Positions 19,501-25,368 of a stretch of 64,000 bases of DNA are shown here, piece after piece; positions within the stretch are counted from its first letter, which is position 1; each line of letters starts with the position of its first letter. The notes beneath the pieces are model-generated. The model was not told the DNA's origin. It saw nothing but the letters and a program-made list of their open reading frames with translations, and searched no databases. Source of the DNA: Nonlabens sp. MB-3u-79 (GTDB taxonomy: Bacteria > Bacteroidota > Bacteroidia > Flavobacteriales > Flavobacteriaceae); assembly GCF_002831625.1 (NCBI RefSeq), contig NZ_CP025116.1:1178001-1242000 (forward strand), read 5' to 3'. A program made the translations under genes and the position numbers.

Positions 19501-19619
19501 TTATTGATGTCAGTTAGAACAATGGTCTTCACTCCATTTTCAAGCGCAAGTTTTATCAGCTCTTCTTCATTAAAAGTGCCGTAACGCAAGGAGTAATAGG
19601 TGTGATTGTTTAGGTACAA
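16536..19619 (-). CDS. dnaE2: DNA polymerase III alpha subunit, short second type (DnaE2/ImuC-like)
   Basis: The 1027-residue C-family polymerase has an N-terminal PHP domain (HTYYSLRYGTF; LTDINN, lacking the PHP His of active metal sites), the catalytic palm with PPDFDIDFSWDDRED near residue 350, the GYAFAKGHSASYA block, helix-hairpin-helix region and a C-terminal OB-like region (ILIYGYVVNIKTTHTAKGKR). It is much shorter than the replicative Bacteroidetes DnaE (about 1,400-1,500 residues as I recall), and it neighbours dinB, so I infer an accessory, error-prone polymerase. One perfect palindrome copy encodes TRFRESE and an imperfect one overlies the conserved AFAKGH block. Start ATG at 19619. 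Confidence 0.85.
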   Translation of the reverse strand: MYLNNHTYYSLRYGTFNEEELIKLALENGVKTIVLTDINNTSACLNFIRLCTQSNLHAVIGIDFRNQHQQLYVGIAKNNHGFQELNEYLSFHLENKIPFPDQAPAFENAFVIYPFKKVVTLEKTRFRESEFIGISIAALRKLPFTAYVKMKDKLVVMQTVTFRSRKDFNAHRLLRCVDLNILLSQLPESQQGHFEDQMIPVPEIEEVFIEYPFIIENTKRLLADCGIYFDFENAQLNANQHLYSESKEADYQKLRTLAYAGVANRYGDKEDKTDVFERIEKEIGVVKKKGFVAYFLINWRICEYARSKRYFYIGRGSGANSILAYLLQITEVDPIELDLYFERFINDYRTSPPDFDIDFSWDDREDITRFIFAEFDHVALLATYNTFQYRAVIRELGKVFGLPKADIDLLATGNFQLEQLDQMHQLVLKYSHLIKGMPNYTSIHAGGILITEKPIHYYSATSLPPKGYRTVQFDMHIAEDAGIHKFDILAQRGLGKIRDTIEIIKYNQPEAPIANLHTDVKKFMKDPEINNMISQAKCIGCFYIESPAMRMLLSKLATNNYIGLVAASSVIRPGVAQSGMMREFILRTRHPEKRKDAHPIMQGIMPETYGIMVYQEDVIKVAHYYAKLDLGEADVLRRGMSGKYRSREEFQKVEQKYFQNCIDLGHDPEQTREIWNQIKSFAGYAFAKGHSASYAVESYQTLYLKRYFPLEYMTATLNNGGGFYQPELYVHEAKMCGAVIESPCVNHSNIANIIKGKSIYLGYSYLKELERKTMVRIIEARHLNGSFTSLDDFINRVLISIDQLSILIRINAFRFTAMDRYELLWQAHYKLDKSPQKYIQNKLFVPEYREAKIPQLHTTNQELAYEQIELLGFPLCSHFDLLVELPKNNNSREDMKAHNKKMILIYGYVVNIKTTHTAKGKRMQFGTFLDCTGHFFDTVMFPPVAAKISFRGSGIYKIYGKVVEEFDFYSIEVHNMQKADYIQDPRYAEENPQTMQRLDKQSNLKDRRMGNSHGYRRQELPDKPIEI
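17554..17567. repeat. TTTCGCGAAA palindrome copy 6 (one mismatch)
   Basis: CCTTTCGCGAAAGC inside dnaE2, over the conserved AFAKGH block, so it may be protein-driven coincidence. Confidence 0.6.
19233..19246. repeat. TTTCGCGAAA palindrome copy 7 (perfect)
   Basis: GCTTTCGCGAAAGC inside dnaE2; read as RFRES. Symmetry extends to 18 bp. Confidence 0.95.
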
Positions 19620-19797
19620 ATTGACTTTTTAAGGTTGTTTTATTTAAAGCGGTTTTCTAGAGCTTCGGACTTCAATAGGTTATTTATAGCCAGCATGGAG
19701 CTTCTTGAAAGGTGTAATTAATTTGTTGGCAGGTCTGTTTTATAATTCATTGGGATTTATTTCAATGCATGCCTATATTTTTCAATTTTCCCTAATC

Positions 19798-21015
19798 TTA
19801 TTGTTTGCGATGAGCGAGCACGACAGGAGGTAATCCATTAAAAGGGTTGAGTATTCGGCCTATGGTTTTTGCTTCCATTCCAGCAGCTCTCATTACGGTC
19901 CTATCCCCATACTTCTCTCTTATTTTATCTAGTGCGTTATACAGGTTAAGTGCAGTTTCATTATCATCAAACAGGTTGATCTGGTAATGACCATTTACAA
20001 TATGTGAAAATCGGATCCCTATAAGTCGGATCAATAACCTGCGGTTGTATAGCTTTTCAAAAATCTCTAGTATGCGGGGTATCAAAATATGATCTGCGCT
20101 GCAATAAGGGATTCGCATCTGCTTGGTGTAAGTGTTGAAGTCAGAGTATTTTATCTTCACGTTAATGCAACCGGTGAGTTTATCGCCGCGTCTTAGTTGA
20201 AAAGCGAGGTTTTCAGTCATGGCGATAAGAATGGAATTCAGTTTTTTCACATCGATGGTATCTCGGTCAAAAGTGCGCTCGGTACTGATAGATTTACGCT
20301 CATTAAAAGCAATCACTGGTCGGTTATCTATTCCTTGAGCACGGCGCCAGATCATACTGCCGTTTTTACCCAGTACGTTGATGAGCATTTCTTCAGGCAT
20401 TTCTTGAATGGTATGAATGCGTTTAACGCCTAAATGTCTCAGCGTTTGATAGGTTTTATCTCCTACTTGCGGAATTTTTTTTACAGACAGTGGGGCCATA
20501 AAGTCTTTTTCTTCCCCATAATTGATCATCAATTGGTTGTTAGGTTTTGCTTCTCCAGTGGCGATTTTGGAAACAACTTTATTCATAGAAAGGCCAAAGG
20601 AAATAGGCAGTCCTGTTTCTTTGATTACTTTCTTGCGCAATTCTGTTGCCAGCTTATAACAGCCATAAAATCGATCCATTCCAGAGAGATCTGCATAGAA
20701 CTCATCAATACTTGATTTTTCAAAAAGAGGGGTTTCTTGTTTGACGATTTCAGTGACTTCATCAGAGTGTTTAGAATACGTCCCTGCATTACCTCTTATA
20801 ACAACTGCTTCTGGGCAAAGCTGCCTTGCCAATTTCATAGACATGCCGCTGTGTACACCATAGCCTCTTGTCTCATAACTACATGCAGCAACGACGCCAC
20901 GATCGCTAGTTCCACCTACGAGTAGAGGTCTGTTTTCAAGACGTGAATCCATCTTTCTCTCTACAGAAACGTAGAAAGTGTCTAGATCTAAATGCATGAT
21001 GTGTTTATCGCTCAT
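19798..21015 (-). CDS. dinB: DNA polymerase IV (Y-family, DinB)
   Basis: This translesion polymerase has about 405 residues. Catalytic acidic residues are visible in HLDLDTFYVSVE (Asp10) and SSIDEFYADLSG (Asp104, Glu105), so it is catalytically competent, unlike ImuB. The PxPGVGxK-like HhH region (KKIPQVGDKTYQTL) and little-finger domain follow, and QINLF in the C-terminal third matches a beta-clamp-binding motif. I prefer the ATG at 21015; the frame extends to ATG 21024, but that lies at the edge of a REP-like palindrome. It is about 180 bp upstream of dnaE2 on the same strand. Confidence 0.92.
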   Translation of the reverse strand: MSDKHIMHLDLDTFYVSVERKMDSRLENRPLLVGGTSDRGVVAACSYETRGYGVHSGMSMKLARQLCPEAVVIRGNAGTYSKHSDEVTEIVKQETPLFEKSSIDEFYADLSGMDRFYGCYKLATELRKKVIKETGLPISFGLSMNKVVSKIATGEAKPNNQLMINYGEEKDFMAPLSVKKIPQVGDKTYQTLRHLGVKRIHTIQEMPEEMLINVLGKNGSMIWRRAQGIDNRPVIAFNERKSISTERTFDRDTIDVKKLNSILIAMTENLAFQLRRGDKLTGCINVKIKYSDFNTYTKQMRIPYCSADHILIPRILEIFEKLYNRRLLIRLIGIRFSHIVNGHYQINLFDDNETALNLYNALDKIREKYGDRTVMRAAGMEAKTIGRILNPFNGLPPVVLAHRKQ

Positions 21016-21025
21016 AGTTATCATA

Positions 21026-21076
21026 CCTGCGCAGGCAGGAATCTGTTTGATCTGTTATTCCGCTGTAGAGCGGAAT
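21026..21076. repeat. REP-like pair of palindromes upstream of dinB
   Basis: CCTGCGCAGG (21026-21035, followed by CAGGAAT) and the hairpin ATTCCGCT-GTAG-AGCGGAAT (21057-21076) sit side by side. Both resemble short palindromic repeats common in Flavobacteriia. They could form hairpins in a dinB leader. Confidence 0.55.
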
Positions 21077-21231
21077 CGGTTTGTTATATCTCGATTCTAT
21101 TTAATTTCTCGATTAACTATAATTTGTGGCTAAAACCTATGGTGTTGCCCACTAAGTGTTTTTTTAATGTTCAGCTGTCTTGAAGAGGAACCTTCACAGG
21201 TTGAACCATCACTTCGCTTAAAATAATCGGT

Positions 21232-21264
21232 TAAAAAACCTCACAGAAATAGTTCTGTGAGGTT
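21232..21264 (-). terminator. Terminator of the SRAP operon (minus strand)
   Basis: On the minus strand AACCTCACAGAA pairs with TTCTGTGAGGTT (plus 21237-21248 and 21253-21264) and runs into TTTTTTAA. It separates the SRAP and 94-residue genes from dinB, so dinB probably has its own promoter. Confidence 0.88.
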
Positions 21265-21303
21265 GGTGAAATAACGAGTTAGTTATTTTATGTTTTGTAG
21301 CTA

Positions 21304-21588
21304 CTAATCGATCATGTTTTTAATGACTAGATCATTTACTGTAGGTTCCATAAAGCTTACAAAACCTTCCTTTTCAATTTCATTCTTAAAATGAATACCC
21401 TTTTGCTGTAGTACCTCATGAAGTGTGTGGTATACTTTATGGATTAGGTCTTCTGTCTCGGCTACTTTATCAGACCAAGTTTTTACTTGGCACACTACCT
21501 TCATAGTAGCTTGCCTACTAGTTTTTCTAGTGATAAGGAGCTGTTCTACTCGTTGCGCTAGTTCTGTTTTTATGAGTTCTATATTCAT
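21304..21588 (-). CDS. Small protein of unknown function downstream of SRAP
   Basis: The predicted product is about 94 residues, mainly helical and charged (MNIELIKTELAQRVEQLLITRK...), with no signal or membrane segment. I do not recognise a family. I place the start at ATG 21588, 13 bp past the SRAP stop; a further in-frame ATG at 21615 would overlap the SRAP end by 14 bp. A terminator follows directly, so SRAP and this gene form a two-gene operon under the S24 operator. That context suggests a DNA-damage-related role (inference). Confidence 0.65.
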   Translation of the reverse strand: MNIELIKTELAQRVEQLLITRKTSRQATMKVVCQVKTWSDKVAETEDLIHKVYHTLHEVLQQKGIHFKNEIEKEGFVSFMEPTVNDLVIKNMID

Positions 21589-21601
21589 GTCAGTATTTAT
21601 T

Positions 21602-22429
21602 TTAAAATAAAACAAATTGGTCTCCTTCTACAAGACGCTCTTCTCTGATGGCGTATTCATCTTCTTCAGCAAACTTGAGTCTTTCATATAGACAGCGGTC
21701 GTAATCTTTGAAAAGTTTATCTCCTATAGGCTTCAAAAGTTCTAAGCCGTTTGCTTCTGGATTTTTTATTTTTTGTGAAATAGGATAAGCATTGAATCCT
21801 TTAGAGTCAAAAGGTTGCATCATGTTAGAAAGCTCTGCGGTAGAGATGTCTGGATTGAGCCACTTCTCTTCATCTTCTTTACTCAGTACTACCGGAGCTC
21901 TATGGTGCTCTATTCTTTGGGTAAGTCTATTTGCTGCAGTGGTAATAATGGCGACGGTACGATGTAATTCTCCAGTTAACGGATGTTCCCAAGTGTCATA
22001 AATTCCAGCTAGTGCAAAGGGGCCACGATCACGATTAGGATATACGATAAAGGGTTTATTAAGCTTTTCTTGCTTCGGACCTTCTATAAAGGCATCTACA
22101 AGAACTAAACAACGTTGAGATTTAATGGCATGACGGAACATAGGTTTATTAAAAATACCCATAGCTCCTTTATAATTAGGATTGTTTTCTATGTTTAAAC
22201 TTCCCTCACTGCGCGCATTGATCATGTACGTCTGTTTGTGAGCCCAGTGAGGTGTATAGCCTAAAGTAAATAGCTGTATATGGTTAGGTTGCTCGCTTGT
22301 AATTACAGGTATCTCATTACCTGCGCTTATGTTCACGTTTTCTTTGAGTTCAGCACTTTTTATAAAGGCGGCATTGAACCGCTTTTCTAAATCTACTGCT
22401 GGTGTAATTATCGTTGCTCTTCCACACAT
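21602..22429 (-). CDS. SRAP domain protein (HMCES/YedK-like abasic-site shield)
   Basis: This 275-residue protein belongs to the SOS-response-associated peptidase family, whose members form a covalent link through Cys2 to abasic sites in single-stranded DNA. The start must be ATG 22429 so that processing exposes Cys2 (MCGRATIITP); an upstream in-frame ATG at 22456 would bury it. Other active-site residues are visible: Asn71 in INARSE, Glu116 in DAFIEG (the usual motif is FYEW-like) and His175/176 in EHHRAPVVL. The promoter region carries operator copies shared with the divergent S24 repressor gene. Confidence 0.92.
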   Translation of the reverse strand: MCGRATIITPAVDLEKRFNAAFIKSAELKENVNISAGNEIPVITSEQPNHIQLFTLGYTPHWAHKQTYMINARSEGSLNIENNPNYKGAMGIFNKPMFRHAIKSQRCLVLVDAFIEGPKQEKLNKPFIVYPNRDRGPFALAGIYDTWEHPLTGELHRTVAIITTAANRLTQRIEHHRAPVVLSKEDEEKWLNPDISTAELSNMMQPFDSKGFNAYPISQKIKNPEANGLELLKPIGDKLFKDYDRCLYERLKFAEEDEYAIREERLVEGDQFVLF

Positions 22430-22442
22430 AATTATAGTTTTA

Positions 22443-22455
22443 TGGAAATATTCCA
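22443..22455. promoter_or_regulatory. Operator copy 1 (S24/SRAP)
   Basis: TGGAAATATTCCA, a perfect GGAA-N3-TTCC dyad with flanking T/A, lies 14 bp upstream of the SRAP start codon, in its predicted leader. Confidence 0.75.
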
Positions 22456-22477
22456 AGAATTATCTCCGTTGACGATT

Positions 22478-22485
22478 CAAATATA
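22478..22485 (-). promoter_or_regulatory. Candidate -7 element of the SRAP operon
   Basis: On the minus strand TATATTTG matches TAnnTTTG. It directly abuts operator copy 2, so a repressor bound there would block it. No ideally spaced TTG is seen. Confidence 0.5.
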
Positions 22486-22498
22486 TGGAATAATTCCA
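22486..22498. promoter_or_regulatory. Operator copy 2 (S24/SRAP)
   Basis: TGGAATAATTCCA, same dyad as copies 1, 3 and 4 with a TAA centre; adjacent to the SRAP -7 element. Confidence 0.78.
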
Positions 22499-22504
22499 AC
22501 ATTA

Positions 22505-22517
22505 TGGAAATATTCCA
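22505..22517. promoter_or_regulatory. Operator copy 3 (S24/SRAP)
   Basis: TGGAAATATTCCA, identical to copy 1; its start lies 19 bp from that of copy 2, close to two helical turns, which would favour cooperative binding. Confidence 0.8.
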
Positions 22518-22526
22518 GTGTTAAAA

Positions 22527-22556
22527 TTGGAAATATTCCTAAATGACCTATATTTG
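22527..22556 (+). promoter_or_regulatory. Promoter of the S24 repressor gene
   Basis: TTG (22527-22529), a 19-bp spacer and TATATTTG (22549-22556) match the Bacteroidetes -33/-7 consensus exactly. The ATG at 22561 is only 4 bp beyond the -7 element, so the transcript is predicted to be leaderless or nearly so. Operator copy 4 covers the -33 element and the spacer. Confidence 0.78.
22528..22540. promoter_or_regulatory. Operator copy 4 (S24/SRAP)
   Basis: TGGAAATATTCCT, one base from copy 1 and 3. It overlaps the -33 element of the S24 promoter, as expected for autorepression. Confidence 0.8.
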
Positions 22557-22560
22557 TCTT

Positions 22561-23349
22561 ATGGCACAAGAGATTCCAACAGAAGCAAAAAGATTCAAAC
22601 AGGTACGAGAGGACTTGGGGAAAACGCAAAGTGAGTTTGCAGACTTGCTCGATGCAGGTAGCACAACTGCCGATATAGAGCGCGGTAAAAAGAAAATTAC
22701 TGGTAAGATTGTCACAGAATTATTACGACAGTTTAATGTGAACCCATTGTGGTTGTATGGGAATAGTTATAATAAATACTTAGAGACGAGTACAAGTACA
22801 GCGCCTAAGATCATAACCATGGATACTAATGATCGTGAAAATATGATCATGGTTCCTATTAAAGCAAGTGCTGGTTACGCAAGTAATGTACAAGATACAG
22901 ACTGGTATAACGAGTTGCCTGCATTTAATATACCCCTGCCTCAATATAGAGAAGGAAGCTATCGCGCTTTTCAGGTACAAGGGGATAGTATGTTGCCTGT
23001 ATTGCAGCCGCAAGAATGGGTGATGGGAAAAGCAGTAGAAAGTGTGCGTACAGCAAATGACAATCGCATTCATGTGGTCGTAACTGCAGATAGTGTTTTA
23101 GTAAAGAAACTACGCAAGTCAGAATCTCCAGAGGCGGTAAATTTGATTTCCCTTAATCGAGAATACCCAGTGATTGAGCAAGCAGTGGTGGAGATTAAAG
23201 AGCTTTGGGAAGTGAATTCAAAATTGAGTTTTGACCTAGACGTGCATGAAGGAGAAGAAGCGATGATTTCTTTAAAACAAGGACTCGATAGTTTGCGGGA
23301 AGAAATACAGAGTATTAAAAAAGGGAATACATTTAAAAAGCTACTCTAA
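22561..23349 (+). CDS. XRE-type HTH repressor with S24 (LexA-like) peptidase domain
   Basis: The 262-residue protein has an N-terminal helix-turn-helix (about 8-60, KTQSEFADLLDAGSTTADIERG) and a C-terminal S24 peptidase domain with nucleophile Ser143 in QGDSML and general-base Lys182 or 183 in VLVKKLRK. An Ala-Gly pair at 104-105 in KASAGYA is a plausible self-cleavage site. This is the LexA/CI design: RecA-stimulated autocleavage would derepress targets. I chose ATG 22561 because the promoter ends just before it; the frame extends to ATG 22543 inside the promoter. It is the likely owner of the four flanking operators. Confidence 0.9.
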   Translation: MAQEIPTEAKRFKQVREDLGKTQSEFADLLDAGSTTADIERGKKKITGKIVTELLRQFNVNPLWLYGNSYNKYLETSTSTAPKIITMDTNDRENMIMVPIKASAGYASNVQDTDWYNELPAFNIPLPQYREGSYRAFQVQGDSMLPVLQPQEWVMGKAVESVRTANDNRIHVVVTADSVLVKKLRKSESPEAVNLISLNREYPVIEQAVVEIKELWEVNSKLSFDLDVHEGEEAMISLKQGLDSLREEIQSIKKGNTFKKLL

Positions 23350-23372
23350 AGCAAGTATTCTAGTATAGAATT

Positions 23373-23392
23373 GAGGTGCTAACTATCACCTC
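23373..23392 (+). terminator. Weak hairpin after the S24 repressor gene
   Basis: GAGGTG (23373-23378) pairs with CACCTC (23387-23392) around an 8-base loop and is followed by CTATCTTTT. A possible terminator, but the stem is short. Confidence 0.4.
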
Positions 23393-23551
23393 CTATCTTT
23401 TCAAATGTTTAGCTGTTCTTTCAAGAATGCCTTCTATTTCTTTAGCAGTTCCAGCAGTAGTTTTATTGTTTGGGTTTCCCTTTCTATATCGGAAGTTACT
23501 GCTGTTATAACTACCGTAGCAATACGGAATAGGATCATTTTTATAAAAATA
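23393..23551 (-). pseudogene. Remnant of an unidentified gene
   Basis: On the minus strand an open stretch of about 52 codons ends at TAG (23393-23395) and begins directly after a TAG, with no start codon. Its translation is protein-like (NDPIPYCYGSYNSSNFRYRK, then AKEIEGILERTAKHLKR) and not low-complexity, which suggests the C-terminal relic of a lost gene. I cannot name the family. Chance cannot be excluded at this length. Confidence 0.35.
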
Positions 23552-23687
23552 CTATTTTATAGTAATAAGTAAATAGGTGTAGGTTAGGGGCTTAAATCAT
23601 ATATGTTTTTACAATGTTTAAGAAAATATAGCAAAGTATATTCATATTTGAGCTCTTTTCAAAGGGAGCATAAACTTCTTATATTTA

Positions 23688-23701
23688 GCTTTCGCGAAAG
23701 C
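23688..23701. repeat. TTTCGCGAAA palindrome copy 8 (perfect, intergenic)
   Basis: GCTTTCGCGAAAGC 28 bp before the DUF2461 start codon. Confidence 0.95.
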
Positions 23702-23729
23702 GAAACAAAACAAATACAACTTCTATTTA

Positions 23730-24389
23730 ATGAGCTTTTATAAATTATATGATTTCCTACGGGACTTACAAAAGAACAATTCCAAAGACTGGATGGACGA
23801 GAACCGAAAACGCTACCATGAAGTACGTGACTGGTACATTTCATGGCTCAACGAACTCGATATAGAGTTGGGAAAAGTAGATCCTAATTATGTTTCTATA
23901 GACGGTCGTAAAGCTATTAATCGCATCAATAATAATTTGATGTTTCATCCTAATAAACCTGTCTATAAAGATCATTTTGGTGCAGGTATGGACCTTAATG
24001 AAAACGGGAAACAAGGCGATTTTTATATTCATTTAGGAACAGAAGAATCCTTTATCGCTGGCGGATTTTACAAGCCTAAAAAGGAATTGCTCGACTCTAT
24101 AAGAGATGCCATAGATTATAATGGACAGGAGTATAAAGAGATCCTTAACAAGAAATCTTTTAAAGAAACTTTTGACGTGATTGATGATGGTGATTCTCTG
24201 AAAACTTCCCCTAAAGGTTATTCTCAAGACCATGAGCATATAGAGTTGCTGCGATTAAAAACATTTGCCATACAACATGACCTCTCTCAAAAACAAGTGA
24301 TGCAAGAAGATTTTATGCAGTATTGTGTTGCAGTATATAAAGAAATGATTCCTTTTAGAGCTTATTTGAATAAAGCGGTAACGGTTTGA
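23730..24389 (+). CDS. DUF2461 domain protein
   Basis: The 219-residue protein matches the DUF2461/TIGR02453 pattern: an N-terminal FLRDLQKNNSKDWMDENRKRY segment, then GRKAINRINNNLMFHPNKPVYKDHFGAGM, and GDFYIHLGTEESFIAGGFYKP. The function of the family is unknown. No signal or membrane segment is seen. It converges with the carboxypeptidase-regulatory-like gene, their stops being one base apart. Confidence 0.85.
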   Translation: MSFYKLYDFLRDLQKNNSKDWMDENRKRYHEVRDWYISWLNELDIELGKVDPNYVSIDGRKAINRINNNLMFHPNKPVYKDHFGAGMDLNENGKQGDFYIHLGTEESFIAGGFYKPKKELLDSIRDAIDYNGQEYKEILNKKSFKETFDVIDDGDSLKTSPKGYSQDHEHIELLRLKTFAIQHDLSQKQVMQEDFMQYCVAVYKEMIPFRAYLNKAVTV

Positions 24390-24390
24390 T

Positions 24391-25368
24391 TTATTGATCC
24401 CTATAAAAGACTTTAAACTCGGCACCCATACCATAATCGTCGTTACCAGATCGTACTAATTTGCTATTAGGATTATAAGTCAGGTCAAATAGTTGCCAGG
24501 TTTTATTATTAAAAAAGATGCGTCTTACCCAAGTGTTTTTACCCTCTATTTCTTTGGTAAAAGGGAGAAGCGGTCGGAAAGTAGTGGAGACCTTTACGGT
24601 GCCAGTTCTGGTTTTGATTTCCCTGTATTTTTTAGCTTTGATGAGTTTCCCATCTGGTTTTGTATATCCCAATACTTGGATAGAAGCAAAGATTCCATTT
24701 TGTGGAATATTGATCTTCATTTCTTCTATATCTAATTCAAATGTTTCTTCAGTGGTTTGATCAATAATAAAAGTTTTTGAGGGATATAAAGATCTATCAG
24801 ATGGATTTCCACCTTCTTGAACATCATAAAAAGAAACTCTAAACATGGTAGAAAACTGGCGCAACTTCCCTTTGTTACTGGATTGACTCTCTTCTAAAAC
24901 TACGGGTAATTTAAGTTGTGTGATTTGGGTGGGTTCGCCATCGTAACGATCAAACTTCACTGCAATTTCACTTTCTACTGTAGGCAACCAGCAGTCAAAG
25001 TAATTATCGTGACCTAATTCTTTCTTTTTACGGTCTTTGTGTTTTCCTGTAAGAGCGGCACTTATGATGACGGTTTCCAGTTCATCTGCTTGCTGATAAA
25101 GAAACACTTCTGATTGCAGGTTTTCTACAGCGACACCTAAATCAGCATAACCTATACTGGAAAAGAATAAAGAGTCTACGTCATTATAGAGTTTTTTGGA
25201 GAACCTGAAACTTCCTTCATCGTCTGCAAAAGTTCCTTTACCGTTTCCAAAACTGATGGTAGCAAAAGCAATAGCTTCTTTAGTAGCCGCATCTTTTATG
25301 ATAATGTCTTGACTTAAGCCTAAGTTGAAACTTGCTAGTACAAGACTAATCCAGAATAAGTTTTTCAT
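24391..25368 (-). CDS. Exported protein with carboxypeptidase-regulatory-like domain
   Basis: The 325-residue protein has a signal peptide (cleavage near LGLSQD) and a CarbopepD_reg_2-type beta domain at about 20-100 (IIIKDAATKEAIAFATISFGNGKGTFADDEGSF), common in Bacteroidetes surface and TonB-dependent proteins. The remaining 220 residues form a beta-rich region I cannot assign. Its start overlaps the waaA stop by 23 bp, so the two are probably cotranscribed, but a shared function is not implied. Confidence 0.75.
   Translation of the reverse strand: MKNLFWISLVLASFNLGLSQDIIIKDAATKEAIAFATISFGNGKGTFADDEGSFRFSKKLYNDVDSLFFSSIGYADLGVAVENLQSEVFLYQQADELETVIISAALTGKHKDRKKKELGHDNYFDCWLPTVESEIAVKFDRYDGEPTQITQLKLPVVLEESQSSNKGKLRQFSTMFRVSFYDVQEGGNPSDRSLYPSKTFIIDQTTEETFELDIEEMKINIPQNGIFASIQVLGYTKPDGKLIKAKKYREIKTRTGTVKVSTTFRPLLPFTKEIEGKNTWVRRIFFNNKTWQLFDLTYNPNSKLVRSGNDDYGMGAEFKVFYRDQ

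Larger units (their letters stand above)
23350..23729. other. Gap between S24 repressor and DUF2461 genes
   Basis: The 380-bp gap holds a weak hairpin (23373-23392), the minus-strand gene remnant (23393-23551) and a palindrome copy (23688-23701) 28 bp before the DUF2461 start. Nothing else was recognised. Confidence 0.5.

Noticed and set aside
16536..19619. Calling the dnaE here the main replicative polymerase
   Set aside because: At 1027 residues it is far shorter than the usual Bacteroidetes replicative DnaE and lies beside dinB and SRAP, so an accessory role is more likely; a second dnaE should exist elsewhere.
16536..19619. Treating the missing PHP His in DnaE as an oddity
   Set aside because: Many DnaE proteins, including E. 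coli DnaE, have lost PHP metal ligands.
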